In this document: piece by piece, positions 1 to 7,645 of the stretch
Position numbering within the stretch: the stretch's first letter is position 1
Layout: the number at the start of each line of letters is the position of its first letter
Source: Pseudomonadota bacterium
Lineage (GTDB): Bacteria > Desulfobacterota > BSN033 > WVXP01 > G020346125
Length of the DNA stretch: 13,136 nt
Reading direction: 5' to 3'
Assembly (NCBI GenBank): GCA_030608745.1
Contig: JAUWDQ010000048.1
Span: 1 to 13,136 of the forward strand
Program-made: the position numbers and the translations under genes
The notes under the pieces: generated by a model
What the model was told of the DNA's origin: nothing
Seen by the model: the letters and a program-made list of their open reading frames with translations, nothing else
Database searches by the model: none

Positions 1-306
1 GGGGTAAGGGTGAAAAGGCGAGGTAAGAGCTCACCAGTACCCCGGGTGACCGGGGTAGCTCGGTAAACCCCACCCGGAGCAAGACCAAATAGGGGAGGAT
101 TCAGATGAGGGATATGGGAGTGAGAAAGGGAGATTTCCTCCCCACATCTCAGCTCTCGATCTCAAAGCTGAAAATGGTGGCCCGCCAGAGCCTCCCGGGT
201 AGGTCGCTCGAGCCATTCAGTAATGGATGGCCCAGATGAATGATCACCGCCCCGTGGGGAGCAATCCTCATGGGGAACAGAATTCGGCTTATTGTCTACT
301 TCAGCC
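1..306 (+). ncRNA. rnpB: RNase P RNA (type A), 5' end cut off by window start
   Basis: This is the catalytic RNA of RNase P, which trims 5' leaders from pre-tRNAs. The sequence carries the 3' two-thirds of a bacterial type A RNA. Landmarks are GGGTGAAAAGG with GGTAAGAGCTCACCAG near 8-37, the CGGTAAACCCCACCCGGAGC block at 61-80 followed by CAAGACCAAATAGG, CCCGGGTAGG with GCTCGAGCC near 194-214, the CCCAGATGAATGATCACCGC block at 231-250, and GAATTCGGCTTAT near 280-293. The terminal TGTCTACTTCAGC would pair with the missing 5' end (helix P1). The 3' end is therefore placed near 306 and is approximate. The arm between 91 and 196 (probably P16/P17) is about 100 nt, far longer than the roughly 30 nt in E. 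coli, and keeps a GGCCCG element. Two short reading frames overlapping this RNA are spurious. Confidence 0.95.
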
Positions 307-332
307 CCTCTTCAGCTTGCCCTATTAAAGAA

Positions 333-358
333 CCGGGCCCAATAGGTCCTTATTCCTT
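333..358 (+). terminator. possible weak rnpB terminator
   Basis: GGGCC (335-339), loop CAATA and GGTCC (345-349) form a 5-bp stem with one G-U pair, followed by TTATTCCTT. It lies about 30 nt past the rnpB 3' end. The U-tract is interrupted and the stem short, so this is only a candidate. Confidence 0.3.
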
Positions 359-579
359 CAATTCCCGGTATATCAATGATTCGTGCCCTTTTCGGCCACC
401 AGGTTCCCCTCTTCACTGGTCGCATGCCCGCATGGACCAACCCACGTCTTCTTCTATCCTTACTCCAAGGTGATCACTGAAAAACTTGGAAAAAAGCTCT
501 GAGAACAAAATCATGCAGTGCTGCTAGTCATGCGGTTCTGCAGTCCGCATTCTCGTTTAACTACGCGTGCAGTGAAGCG
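359..579. other. gene-free spacer
   Basis: No convincing coding region: there is no open frame with a ribosome binding site and recognisable protein. The only structure seen is a 6-bp perfect inverted repeat, ATGCGG at 530-535 and CCGCAT at 545-550 with a 9-nt loop, inside a pyrimidine-mixed stretch without a clear U-tract. It ends at the left target duplication of the repeat element at 586. Confidence 0.6.
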
Positions 580-585
580 AACTTT

Positions 586-834
586 GACGGCTTCGTAAAA
601 AGTCCATCTTCTGCGTTGCACTACATCCCCTGCCCTGTTAAATTGAAGACAGCCATATCAATAGATATGGGATATAGAAGCTGCTTGAAAACAGTAACAT
701 CAAACAAAGAAAATATTTAACAGGGTAAATCACTGCACCGTACTTCTATGTACGCCTCATTCCTCAGGATTTGCGCGCCTTGAATTTGGAGCTTTTTACT
801 TTGCCATCGAATTTTGACTTTTTACGAGATCATC
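586..834. mobile_element. MITE-like repeat, copy 1 (interrupted)
   Basis: Non-coding element with imperfect terminal inverted repeats. The left end reads GACGGCTTCGTAAAAAGTCC. The right end, read on the other strand, is GATGATCTCGTAAAAAGTCA. The shared core is TCGTAAAAAGTC. A 6-bp direct repeat AACTTT flanks it exactly (580-585 and 835-840), as expected of a target-site duplication. It matches a second copy at 9946-10096, and the last 70 or so bases are nearly identical. Relative to that copy it carries a 101-bp insertion at 629-729. There is no transposase in the window, so any movement would need one elsewhere. Confidence 0.8.
633..725. mobile_element. nested small inverted-repeat element inside copy 1
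   Basis: A 93-bp segment bounded by a perfect 11-bp inverted repeat, CCCTGTTAAAT at 633-643 and ATTTAACAGGG at 715-725. Inside it, CCATATC (653-659) and GATATGG (664-670) form a 7-bp hairpin with a 4-nt loop. The segment is absent from the second copy of the host repeat, where four bases (TTCG, 9989-9992) take its place. No clean target duplication was found. It could be a tiny non-autonomous element or another structured insert. Confidence 0.55.
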
Positions 835-900
835 AACTTTAGAATGGGCGAAAAAAAATTTGAGCGGCAAAGAGCGACTTTTTCATAGATCTCCCAAGCG

Positions 901-3546
901 CTAATTGGCAACGACTGCCGCCTCAAGGGACTTTCTCCCTTTGCCACGAGATTTGGCGTGAAAACTGATTTGGTCGCCCTCCATTTCCGCGATCACGTGT
1001 TCTCCATCATGAATGATCCCCTTCAGCATTTCCTTGGCAATAGGTGTCTCCAACTCCCTCTGAATGACTCTTTTCAGAGGTCGAGCACCATAAACGGGAT
1101 CATACCCCACCTGGGCCAGATGACGTTTAACCTGCTCGGTTATCTCCAGGGTGATCCCCTTTTCCTCAAGCCTCTCCCTCAAACGATTGACCTGGATTTC
1201 TACAATGGCCTCGAGCTGTTTTTCAGTAAGCACCCTGAAAACCATGATTTCGTCTACTCGGTTGAGAAACTCCGGTCGAAAATGGTGCCGGAGGGCCTCG
1301 AGGATCTTCTGCTTCATCGTTTGGTAGGAGTTTTCATCGCTGCCGGTATCGAGGATGAATTGGTTACCGATATTAGAGGTCATGATCACCACCGTGTTCT
1401 TGAAATCAATGGTTCTGCCGTGGGAATCGGTAAGCCTTCCATCGTCGAGGATTTGAAGGAGCACGTTGAAGACATCGTGGTGGGCCTTTTCCGTCTCATC
1501 GAAGAGGATTACGGAAAAGGGCTTCCTCCGGATGGCCTCGGTGAGCTGGCCGCCCTCCTCATAGCCGACATAACCCGGGGGTGCGCCGATGAGTCGGGCC
1601 ACGGTGTGCTTCTCCATATATTCGGACATATCGATCCGTACCATGGCCTGTTCGTCGTCAAAGAGACATTCGGCCAGGGCGCGGACCAATTCCGTTTTGC
1701 CGACTCCCGTGGGCCCTAGGAAGATGAAGCTCCCGATGGGACGGTCAGGGTCCTTGATGCCTGAGCGGGCCCTGAGTACTGCATCGCTTACCATCCGCAC
1801 CGCCTCGTCCTGACCCACCACGCGTTTGTGGATTTCATCCTCCAGTTTCAGAAGCTTCTGACGCTCCCCTTCCATCAGTTTGCTGACCGGAATCCCAGTC
1901 CAGCGGCTCACCACCTCGGCAATATCCTCTTCATCCACCTCCTCTTTTAACAAAGTCTTTTGTCCCCTCCTCTCCTCGAGGGCTACCTCTTGGTCTTTGA
2001 GCTTCTGCTCGAGGCCAACCAGCTTCCCGTACTTCAATTCGGCCGCCCGGTTGAGGTCATAGCTCCTTTCGGCCTGTTCGATCTGAATTTTCACCTGCTC
2101 AATCTCCTTTTTGAGGGACCGGATACTGGAGATGGCCTGCTTCTCGATTTCCCATTGGGCCTTGAGGGAATCGGCCTGGGATTTTAGATCGGCCAGTTCC
2201 TTTACCAGTTTTTCCAGCCTCTCCTTGGAGGGGGTGTCCTTCTCCTTTTTCAGAGCCTCTCGCTCAATTTCAAGCTGCATCACCCTTCGAACAATCTCAT
2301 CCAGCTCCGACGGCATGCTGTCGATTTCGGTCCTCAGTTTGGCCGCTGCCTCATCCACCAGGTCAATGGCCTTGTCGGGTAGGAATCGGTCGGAAATGTA
2401 CCGGCTACTCAGGGTAGCGGCAGCCACCAGGGCTGAGTCCTTGATTCGGACGCCATGGTGAACCTCGTAACGCTCCTTCAGCCCGCGCAGAATCGAGATG
2501 GTTTCCTCCACATCGGGTTGGTCAACCAGTACCGTCTGGAATCTCCGCTCAAGGGCCTTGTCCTTTTCCATGTGCTTTCGATATTCGTTCAGGGTGGTAG
2601 CCCCAATACAGTGAAGTTCCCCCCTGGCCAACATGGGCTTCAGGATGTTGCTGGCATCCATGGCCCCCTCGGCAGCACCAGCGCCGACCACGGTATGAAG
2701 TTCGTCTATGAAGAGAATAATTTGGCCTTCCGCTTCCTGAATCTCCTTGAGCACGGCCTTCAGTCTTTCCTCAAATTCGCCCCGGTACTTGGCCCCTGCA
2801 ATCAAGGCCCCCATATCCAGGCCGATGAGGCGGCGATTCTTTAAGCCCTCGGGAACGTCCCCCCTGATCATTCGGAGAGCCAAGCCCTCCACGATGGCCG
2901 TTTTCCCCACACCGGGATCCCCTATGAGGACCGGGTTGTTCTTGGTCCTCCGGGAGAGGATTTGGATGACCCGCCGAATCTCGTCGTCCCTCCCGATGAC
3001 GGGGTCGAGCTTGCCCTGGGCGGCCATCTGGGTGAGGTCACGGCCGTAGCGTTCCAGGGGCTGATAGGTGTCTTCAGGGGTCTGACTCGTCACCCGCTGA
3101 TGGCCACGAATGGATTCAAGGGTCTTCATCAGATTTTCCCGAGTGACCCCGGCACGGGAGAGGATCTGGCCCGCGGGGCTTGAGCTCCCCTCCTCGATCA
3201 TGGCCATGAGGAGGTGTTCTACGCTCACGTATTCGTCTTTCAGATGGCCCGCCTCTCTTTCTGCCGCATCCAGGAGCCGGATCAACCTCTGGCTCATGTA
3301 CATTTGGCCAGCCCCGGCCCCTGAGACCTTAGGCAGATCTGCAAGGTGATTTCCGAGGGTAGTCCTTACTTGCTGAACTGCGATGTTCATGGCGGTTAGT
3401 ATCTTGGAAGCCAATCCCTCCCCCGGTTCCAGAAGAGCGAGAAGAAGGTGTTCCGGATCGATCTGCTGATGACTATATCGTCCTGCGATCATTTGGGAGG
3501 ATTGGAGGGCCTCCTGGGTTTTTTCGGTCATTCTGTTGACATTCAT
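901..3546 (-). CDS. clpB: ClpB, ATP-dependent disaggregase
   Basis: Hexameric AAA+ chaperone of the cytoplasm that threads aggregated proteins through its pore, working with DnaK/DnaJ/GrpE. The 881-residue protein is slightly longer than the usual 857-870. It has the complete layout: N-terminal Clp repeats (about 1-145), first AAA+ module with Walker A GDPGVGKT at 209-216 and Walker B near 276-284, pore loop with Tyr254, a charged coiled-coil middle domain (about 410-530) that separates ClpB from ClpA/ClpC, and a second AAA+ module with GPTGVGKT at 611-618 and pore loop GYVGYEEGG at 658-666. The second Walker B reads FDETEKAH, with Thr where Ile is usual. AGGAGG lies 8 nt before the chosen ATG, and a second Met at residue 6 is a less likely start. 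The gene upstream on the same strand is a dehydrogenase, separated by a terminator and a promoter candidate. Confidence 0.98.
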   Translation of the reverse strand: MNVNRMTEKTQEALQSSQMIAGRYSHQQIDPEHLLLALLEPGEGLASKILTAMNIAVQQVRTTLGNHLADLPKVSGAGAGQMYMSQRLIRLLDAAEREAGHLKDEYVSVEHLLMAMIEEGSSSPAGQILSRAGVTRENLMKTLESIRGHQRVTSQTPEDTYQPLERYGRDLTQMAAQGKLDPVIGRDDEIRRVIQILSRRTKNNPVLIGDPGVGKTAIVEGLALRMIRGDVPEGLKNRRLIGLDMGALIAGAKYRGEFEERLKAVLKEIQEAEGQIILFIDELHTVVGAGAAEGAMDASNILKPMLARGELHCIGATTLNEYRKHMEKDKALERRFQTVLVDQPDVEETISILRGLKERYEVHHGVRIKDSALVAAATLSSRYISDRFLPDKAIDLVDEAAAKLRTEIDSMPSELDEIVRRVMQLEIEREALKKEKDTPSKERLEKLVKELADLKSQADSLKAQWEIEKQAISSIRSLKKEIEQVKIQIEQAERSYDLNRAAELKYGKLVGLEQKLKDQEVALEERRGQKTLLKEEVDEEDIAEVVSRWTGIPVSKLMEGERQKLLKLEDEIHKRVVGQDEAVRMVSDAVLRARSGIKDPDRPIGSFIFLGPTGVGKTELVRALAECLFDDEQAMVRIDMSEYMEKHTVARLIGAPPGYVGYEEGGQLTEAIRRKPFSVILFDETEKAHHDVFNVLLQILDDGRLTDSHGRTIDFKNTVVIMTSNIGNQFILDTGSDENSYQTMKQKILEALRHHFRPEFLNRVDEIMVFRVLTEKQLEAIVEIQVNRLRERLEEKGITLEITEQVKRHLAQVGYDPVYGARPLKRVIQRELETPIAKEMLKGIIHDGEHVIAEMEGDQISFHAKSRGKGRKSLEAAVVAN

Positions 3547-3616
3547 CGAATTTCCTCCTGCACGAGCCCTTTATAGGCGAAATATTCTCTCTCGATATTC
3601 TTTACTCAATACTCAA

Positions 3617-3645
3617 AATGTAATCATTGAGATCCCTATTTCAAG
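3617..3645 (-). promoter_or_regulatory. clpB promoter candidate (heat-shock-like -35)
   Basis: Read on the minus strand, CTTGAAA (3645-3639) equals the sigma-32 -35 consensus, and TACATT (3622-3617) follows TTGAAA after 16 nt. The -35 fits heat-shock control, as known for clpB in many proteobacteria. The expected C-rich sigma-32 -10 is not clearly present, so a sigma-70-type reading is equally possible. It lies about 70 nt upstream of the clpB start. Confidence 0.4.
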
Positions 3646-3669
3646 TCTATAAATCCTGGAGTCCCAGAC

Positions 3670-3699
3670 AAAAAAATTGTTACCCCCTTTTCAGGGGAT
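3670..3699 (-). terminator. rho-independent terminator after the SDR gene
   Basis: On the minus strand ATCCCCT, loop GAAA and AGGGGGT (3699-3682) form a 7-bp stem with one G-U pair and a GNRA tetraloop. After five bases a run of seven T follows (3676-3670). It begins 12 nt beyond the dehydrogenase stop and separates that gene from the clpB promoter region. Confidence 0.55.
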
Positions 3700-3710
3700 T
3701 CCTCCGAATC

Positions 3711-4451
3711 CTACATCATCCAGCCGCCCGTCACTTCAATACTCGACCCAGTGATGTAGCTCGATTCATCGGACGCCAGAAAGGCTACTACATTGGCGAT
3801 TTCATCCGGTCTTGCCATTCGCCCCAAGGGTGTCGCATCGATGATCATCTTCTTATACTTTTCTGGCATCCTTCTAATGGTAGGCGTATCCGTAAGACCC
3901 GGGAGAACGGCGTTGACGTTAATATTGCTTTTACCCAATTCCTTCGCGATGCTCTTGGTAAGGCCTATTATTCCCCCCTTTGCCGCGCTGTAGCTGATGG
4001 CGGCAATCCCCCCGGATTTGCCATAAATGGAGGAGATATTGATGATCTTGCCATACCTTCTCCTGATCATTATTGGGGCCAAGGCCTGAATGCAATTCAA
4101 TGTCCCCTTGAGATGGACGTTCAGTACGGCCCCCCAATCCTTTTCAGTCACTTTGAGAAGGGTTGCCCCCCTATCGAAGCCAGCGTTGTTGACCAGGATA
4201 TCCACCCTTTCGAAGACGGTCAGCACCTCTTCACATGCCCCGTGGACCTGTTCCCTGTTTGCTACATCGACCCCATAGGCCGTGCACCTTGCGCCGAGGG
4301 TTTTGGACTCCTCTGCGGTTACCGTGCAGGTTCCCCTATTAATATCGAATAAAGCAAGATCGGCGCCCTCTGTGGCGAACTTGAGGGCTATGGACTTGCC
4401 TATTCCCTGCCCTGCCCCCGTAACAAGGGCGACTTTCCCCTTGAGTTTCAT
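3711..4451 (-). CDS. short-chain dehydrogenase/reductase, FabG-like
   Basis: Classical SDR oxidoreductase of 246 residues with a Rossmann fold, probably cytoplasmic and tetrameric. Visible motifs are the cofactor loop TGAGQGIG at 11-18, Asp36 at the end of the second strand (which favours NAD(H) over NADP(H)), NNAG at 88-91, and the catalytic set Asn111, Ser140/Ser141, Tyr154 and Lys158 in YSAAK. The PLGRMARPDEIA segment near 208-219 and the C-terminal ITGSSIEVTGG are typical of FabG-like 3-oxoacyl reductases and 3-hydroxybutyrate-type dehydrogenases. The substrate cannot be read from sequence. The ATG at 4451 is preferred because GGAGAGG sits 5 nt before it. An in-frame ATG ten codons upstream lacks such a site. 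The gene is divergent from the DUF4390/NtrY operon and is followed by its own terminator. Confidence 0.9.
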   Translation of the reverse strand: MKLKGKVALVTGAGQGIGKSIALKFATEGADLALFDINRGTCTVTAEESKTLGARCTAYGVDVANREQVHGACEEVLTVFERVDILVNNAGFDRGATLLKVTEKDWGAVLNVHLKGTLNCIQALAPIMIRRRYGKIINISSIYGKSGGIAAISYSAAKGGIIGLTKSIAKELGKSNINVNAVLPGLTDTPTIRRMPEKYKKMIIDATPLGRMARPDEIANVVAFLASDESSYITGSSIEVTGGWMM

Positions 4452-4591
4452 GAAAGCCTCTCCATGATCATCGATCACCATAAGTATCGGAAATGTCTAT
4501 CTATCCCAACGGGCTGACCCAAGGGTATCACCATCATTGATTTTTCTCAATATTTACCCTCTATTTTACCTCATACTCGCTTCAATTTAGC

Positions 4592-4620
4592 TTGCTTTTT
4601 CGAAAAAAATTATCTATCAT
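4592..4620 (+). promoter_or_regulatory. promoter candidate for the DUF4390-NtrY operon
   Basis: TTGCTT at 4592-4597 and TATCAT at 4615-4620 are separated by exactly 17 nt. The -10 matches five of six consensus bases and the -35 three of six. The start codon of the first gene follows 57 nt later. Confidence 0.45.
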
Positions 4621-4653
4621 GGAATTCTTGGCAGGTTTTCCTTCTTCCATGAT
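4616..4653. promoter_or_regulatory. 9-bp inverted repeat overlapping the -10 box (operator candidate)
   Basis: ATCATGGAA at 4616-4624 and TTCCATGAT at 4645-4653 are perfect inverted copies with a 20-bp spacer. The left arm overlaps the proposed -10 box and the right arm ends 24 nt before the DUF4390 start codon. It could be a protein-binding operator or a hairpin in the 5' leader. The binding factor is unknown. Confidence 0.45.
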
Positions 4654-4677
4654 CATTGTAAGGTTCCGGGGAAAGGG

Positions 4678-5232
4678 ATGAAAAGGAGTTTTATTCTTGC
4701 TGTTATCATCATAGCGTCCTTATTTTCCGCGGAGATTGCCACTTCCCAGGAGGCCTCCATCGAAGACCTGATCGTAGCGCTGAATGGTCAGATGGAGGTG
4801 AGTTTCTCCGTAACAAATTGCTGTACGGAAAAGATGGAAGAGGCGATCCGAAGCGGTGTTCCTACAACATTTACTTTCCGAGTTAAAGTATACCGTGTGA
4901 GGGGTTTCTGGCCGGACAAGAAGATGGCTTCCCTCACATTTAAACACACCATTAAATATGACAACATAACAAAGGAGTACCAGTTCCATCTTGAGGAGAC
5001 CAACCATAAGGTTTCCGCCAAGCATTTCGAGAGGGCTTGGGGGATAATGTCTAGGGTAAATGGGGCAAAGCTCTTGCCGACGAATCGACTCGAGAAGGAT
5101 CGAAATTATTACCTCGATGTTAAGGCGGAGATCGATCCCGTTCGATTGCCCTTCGGCCTGCAATATATCTTTTTCTTCCTCTCTTTTTGGGATGTGGAGA
5201 CGGATTGGCTCAGGTATGAGTTTACGTATTAG
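4678..5232 (+). CDS. DUF4390 family exported protein
   Basis: A 184-residue protein of unknown biochemical function with an N-terminal signal peptide or anchor (Lys-Arg, then a hydrophobic stretch at about 5-18, with a possible cleavage near Ser23-Gln24). It is therefore expected in the periplasm. The body is rich in beta-type segments and ends in an aromatic stretch (FFFLSFWDVETDWLRYEF) that resembles the DUF4390 C-terminus. A Cys-Cys pair lies near residues 48-49. In beta- and deltaproteobacteria DUF4390 genes are commonly found immediately before an NtrY-like kinase, as here (46-nt gap). The likely role is as a periplasmic accessory of that sensor, which is inference. GGGGAAAGGG lies directly before the ATG. 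The family assignment rests on recall of the family and the neighbour. Confidence 0.78.
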   Translation: MKRSFILAVIIIASLFSAEIATSQEASIEDLIVALNGQMEVSFSVTNCCTEKMEEAIRSGVPTTFTFRVKVYRVRGFWPDKKMASLTFKHTIKYDNITKEYQFHLEETNHKVSAKHFERAWGIMSRVNGAKLLPTNRLEKDRNYYLDVKAEIDPVRLPFGLQYIFFFLSFWDVETDWLRYEFTY

Positions 5233-5278
5233 TTCATGAGGCCTTTTCATGGCGTAGGGCCATTCAGGGGGAGAAAGC

Positions 5279-7495
5279 GTGGTGGATCGAGATCTTTATG
5301 GAGAGAGGAAGTCCAAGAAGCGGAGAAATGAATTCTATATCATCATGATCATTTCCCTGCTCATCGTCACCTTCACCTATTTCGAGATGCGGCTTCCCCA
5401 GATAGGCGGGAGTATTCCCATCGCCTATAACATCATCATCTTTACCTTCATCAACATCAACATTATCCTCTTGCTCCTTCTCATCTTTTTGGTCATCCGA
5501 AATTTGGTCAAGCTGATCTTCGAGAGGAAACAGCGGGTTCTAGGAGCGCAACTGAGGACGAAATTGGTGGTGGCCTTCGTCAGTCTTTCCCTGGTGCCAA
5601 CCCTACTGCTCTTTTTTGTGGCCATTGGATTTATTACCAGCAGCATGGAGAAATGGTTCAGCGATCAGGTTGAAAATTCCCTTCAGGGGTCTTTGGAGGT
5701 TGCCCAAACGTACTACCGCGATTTCGCCAACAATGCCGTTTATTACGGGAGGCAGATGAGCCGGAACATCTCTCAAGGTGATCTGGTTGATGGTAAGAAG
5801 ATTGATCTGCTGAAGAAATGGATGGAGAGGAAGAGGATCGAGTATAACTTGGGAATTGTCGAGATCTTTTCCAGGAACTTAAAACAGGTTGCCATGGTAA
5901 CCGATGCGGACATCCCGGACAATCCGCTTCCCGGGCCAAACAAGGAACTTCTGGAGGAGAGCCTCAAGGGGAAAGAGGTTTCAAAAACCCGAGCCCTGGG
6001 AAGCGGGGAGCTTATTACTGGGGTCGTTCCCATCTATGCCTCCCCTTCCGGGAAGGGGAAGGTCATTGGGGCCGTTGTCACCAACTTCTACGTTCCCAAG
6101 AGCTTGGGGGCCAAAATGGTGGAGATTTCTGAGGCCTTCAGAGATTATAAACACATGAAAATCCTCAGAAAACCCATTAAATCGACTTACCTGTTGACCC
6201 TTTTGATGGTTACGTTGCTCATCATCTTCTCGGCAACATGGTTTGGATTTTATTTGGCCAAAGGGATAACGATTCCCATTCAACAGTTGGCGGAGGGAAC
6301 GGAGAAGGTGGCCAGTGGTGATCTCGATTTTCACATCGATATCGATGCGAAGGACGAAATTGGAAAGCTTGTCAATTCCTTCAACAAGATGACCCATGAC
6401 CTGAAGGCAAGCAAGGATCAGTTGGAGAAGATCAATATCGATCTGGAGCGACGAAAGGAATACATGGAGATTATCTTAAAAAGCATTGCTGCAGGGGTAA
6501 TCTCCATTGATAAGGAGGGCAATATCAGCACCATCAATAAATCGGCAGAGCGGATGCTGGGAATTGAGGGAGATCGGGTTTTGGGAAGACGGTATCGGGA
6601 GGTTTTGAACCCCGAATATCGGGAGGCAGCCAAGGAGTGGGTTCGGGAAATCAATTCCACCCGGAAGGATACCATAGAAAAGCAGGTTAGCGTCACCTCT
6701 AAGGGGCAAACCCTCACCCTGTTGGTTCACATCACCGTCCTGAGAAGTGAAACGGGGAGCTTTATGGGGATCGTGGCGATCTTCGATGACCTAACCCAAT
6801 TGGTCAAGGCTCAAAGGGTAGCCGCATGGAGGGAAGTTGCCCGGAGAATCGCTCACGAAATCAAAAACCCCTTAACCCCCATTCAGCTCTCGGCTCAACG
6901 GTTGAGAAAACGGTATGGAGACAAGCTAAATGAGGATGGGGCTGTTTTCGACGAATGTACTAGCACGATCATGAAACAGACCGATGAGCTTAAGGAACTG
7001 GTTAACGAGTTCTCCAATTTCGCCAGGATGCCGGCGGCAAAGCCCGCTCCCAATCATTTGAACGAGATCATCAATGAGGTTTTACTCCTCTTCAAACAGG
7101 CCCATAAGGATATTGCATTCGAGCATACCTGCGAGGATGGGATCCCCGTCATGAATTTGGATAGGGATCAGATAAAACGGGTAGTAATCAACCTCTTCCA
7201 GAATGCAGTTTCGGCAATAGAGAGCACCGGAAATGGAGGAGAGGTGGCGGTGAGGACCGGCTATAATGATGAGCTTCAAATGGTCACCACCGAGGTCAGC
7301 GATACGGGTTGCGGTATATCGGAGGAGGACAAATCCAGGTTGTTCGAGCCCTACTTTTCGACGAAAAAATCCGGCACAGGCCTGGGGCTAGCCATTGTGA
7401 ATACCATCATATCGGATCATAATGGATACATCAGGGTAAAGGACAACCTGCCCAAGGGAACCAAATTCATTATCGAATTGCCGGTGAGGGTATAA
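5279..7495 (+). CDS. NtrY-like membrane sensor histidine kinase
   Basis: Inner-membrane sensor kinase of 738 residues, close to the usual NtrY size. Order of parts: hydrophobic helices at about 19-37 and 50-77, a third at 96-118, an extracytoplasmic region (about 120-300), a fourth helix at 303-325, HAMP (326-378), PAS (about 393-505), and a HisKA domain with H-box AHEIKNPLTP and phosphoacceptor His526. An HATPase domain follows with N-box Asn642, G1 motif DTGCG at 675-679 and G2 motif GTGLGLAI at 699-706. All residues needed for autophosphorylation are present. The start is GTG with GGGGGAGA just upstream, and a second GTG is adjacent. It is co-transcribed with the DUF4390 gene. The usual partner regulator NtrX does not follow; an RseC-family gene does. 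The ligand is unknown, so the name ntrY is not assigned. Confidence 0.93.
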   Translation: MVDRDLYGERKSKKRRNEFYIIMIISLLIVTFTYFEMRLPQIGGSIPIAYNIIIFTFININIILLLLLIFLVIRNLVKLIFERKQRVLGAQLRTKLVVAFVSLSLVPTLLLFFVAIGFITSSMEKWFSDQVENSLQGSLEVAQTYYRDFANNAVYYGRQMSRNISQGDLVDGKKIDLLKKWMERKRIEYNLGIVEIFSRNLKQVAMVTDADIPDNPLPGPNKELLEESLKGKEVSKTRALGSGELITGVVPIYASPSGKGKVIGAVVTNFYVPKSLGAKMVEISEAFRDYKHMKILRKPIKSTYLLTLLMVTLLIIFSATWFGFYLAKGITIPIQQLAEGTEKVASGDLDFHIDIDAKDEIGKLVNSFNKMTHDLKASKDQLEKINIDLERRKEYMEIILKSIAAGVISIDKEGNISTINKSAERMLGIEGDRVLGRRYREVLNPEYREAAKEWVREINSTRKDTIEKQVSVTSKGQTLTLLVHITVLRSETGSFMGIVAIFDDLTQLVKAQRVAAWREVARRIAHEIKNPLTPIQLSAQRLRKRYGDKLNEDGAVFDECTSTIMKQTDELKELVNEFSNFARMPAAKPAPNHLNEIINEVLLLFKQAHKDIAFEHTCEDGIPVMNLDRDQIKRVVINLFQNAVSAIESTGNGGEVAVRTGYNDELQMVTTEVSDTGCGISEEDKSRLFEPYFSTKKSGTGLGLAIVNTIISDHNGYIRVKDNLPKGTKFIIELPVRV

Positions 7496-7562
7496 GCAAG
7501 GCTTCACTCGGGACACATTTAAACCACTGAAAAATCAAATAGATAGGATACCATTTTTGTGC

Positions 7563-7568
7563 TATACT
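7563..7568 (+). promoter_or_regulatory. possible -10 box upstream of the RseC-smpB pair
   Basis: TATACT lies in an AT-rich part of the 150-nt gap after the kinase, 77 nt before the proposed RseC start. No good -35 is seen at 16-18 nt. It would allow the RseC-smpB pair to be transcribed apart from the kinase. Confidence 0.3.
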
Positions 7569-7645
7569 TAAATAAATAGCCTGCAGGCGGATTTCCATTC
7601 GAAGTGGGGAGGGAGGGCCAAGATAGAGGAGAGGGTTGCACGGGA

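Noticed and set aside
31..473. Two short open frames (one per strand) at the left end
   Set aside because: They overlap or adjoin the RNase P RNA, have low-complexity Pro/Ser-rich translations and no ribosome binding site.
958..3349. Several open frames on the plus strand, up to 253 codons
   Set aside because: They lie antisense to clpB. The minus-strand product is unmistakable, and the antisense translations resemble no family.
4720..5250. Minus-strand frame of 176 codons
   Set aside because: It is antisense to the DUF4390 gene. The plus-strand gene has a signal peptide, a binding site and an operon context.
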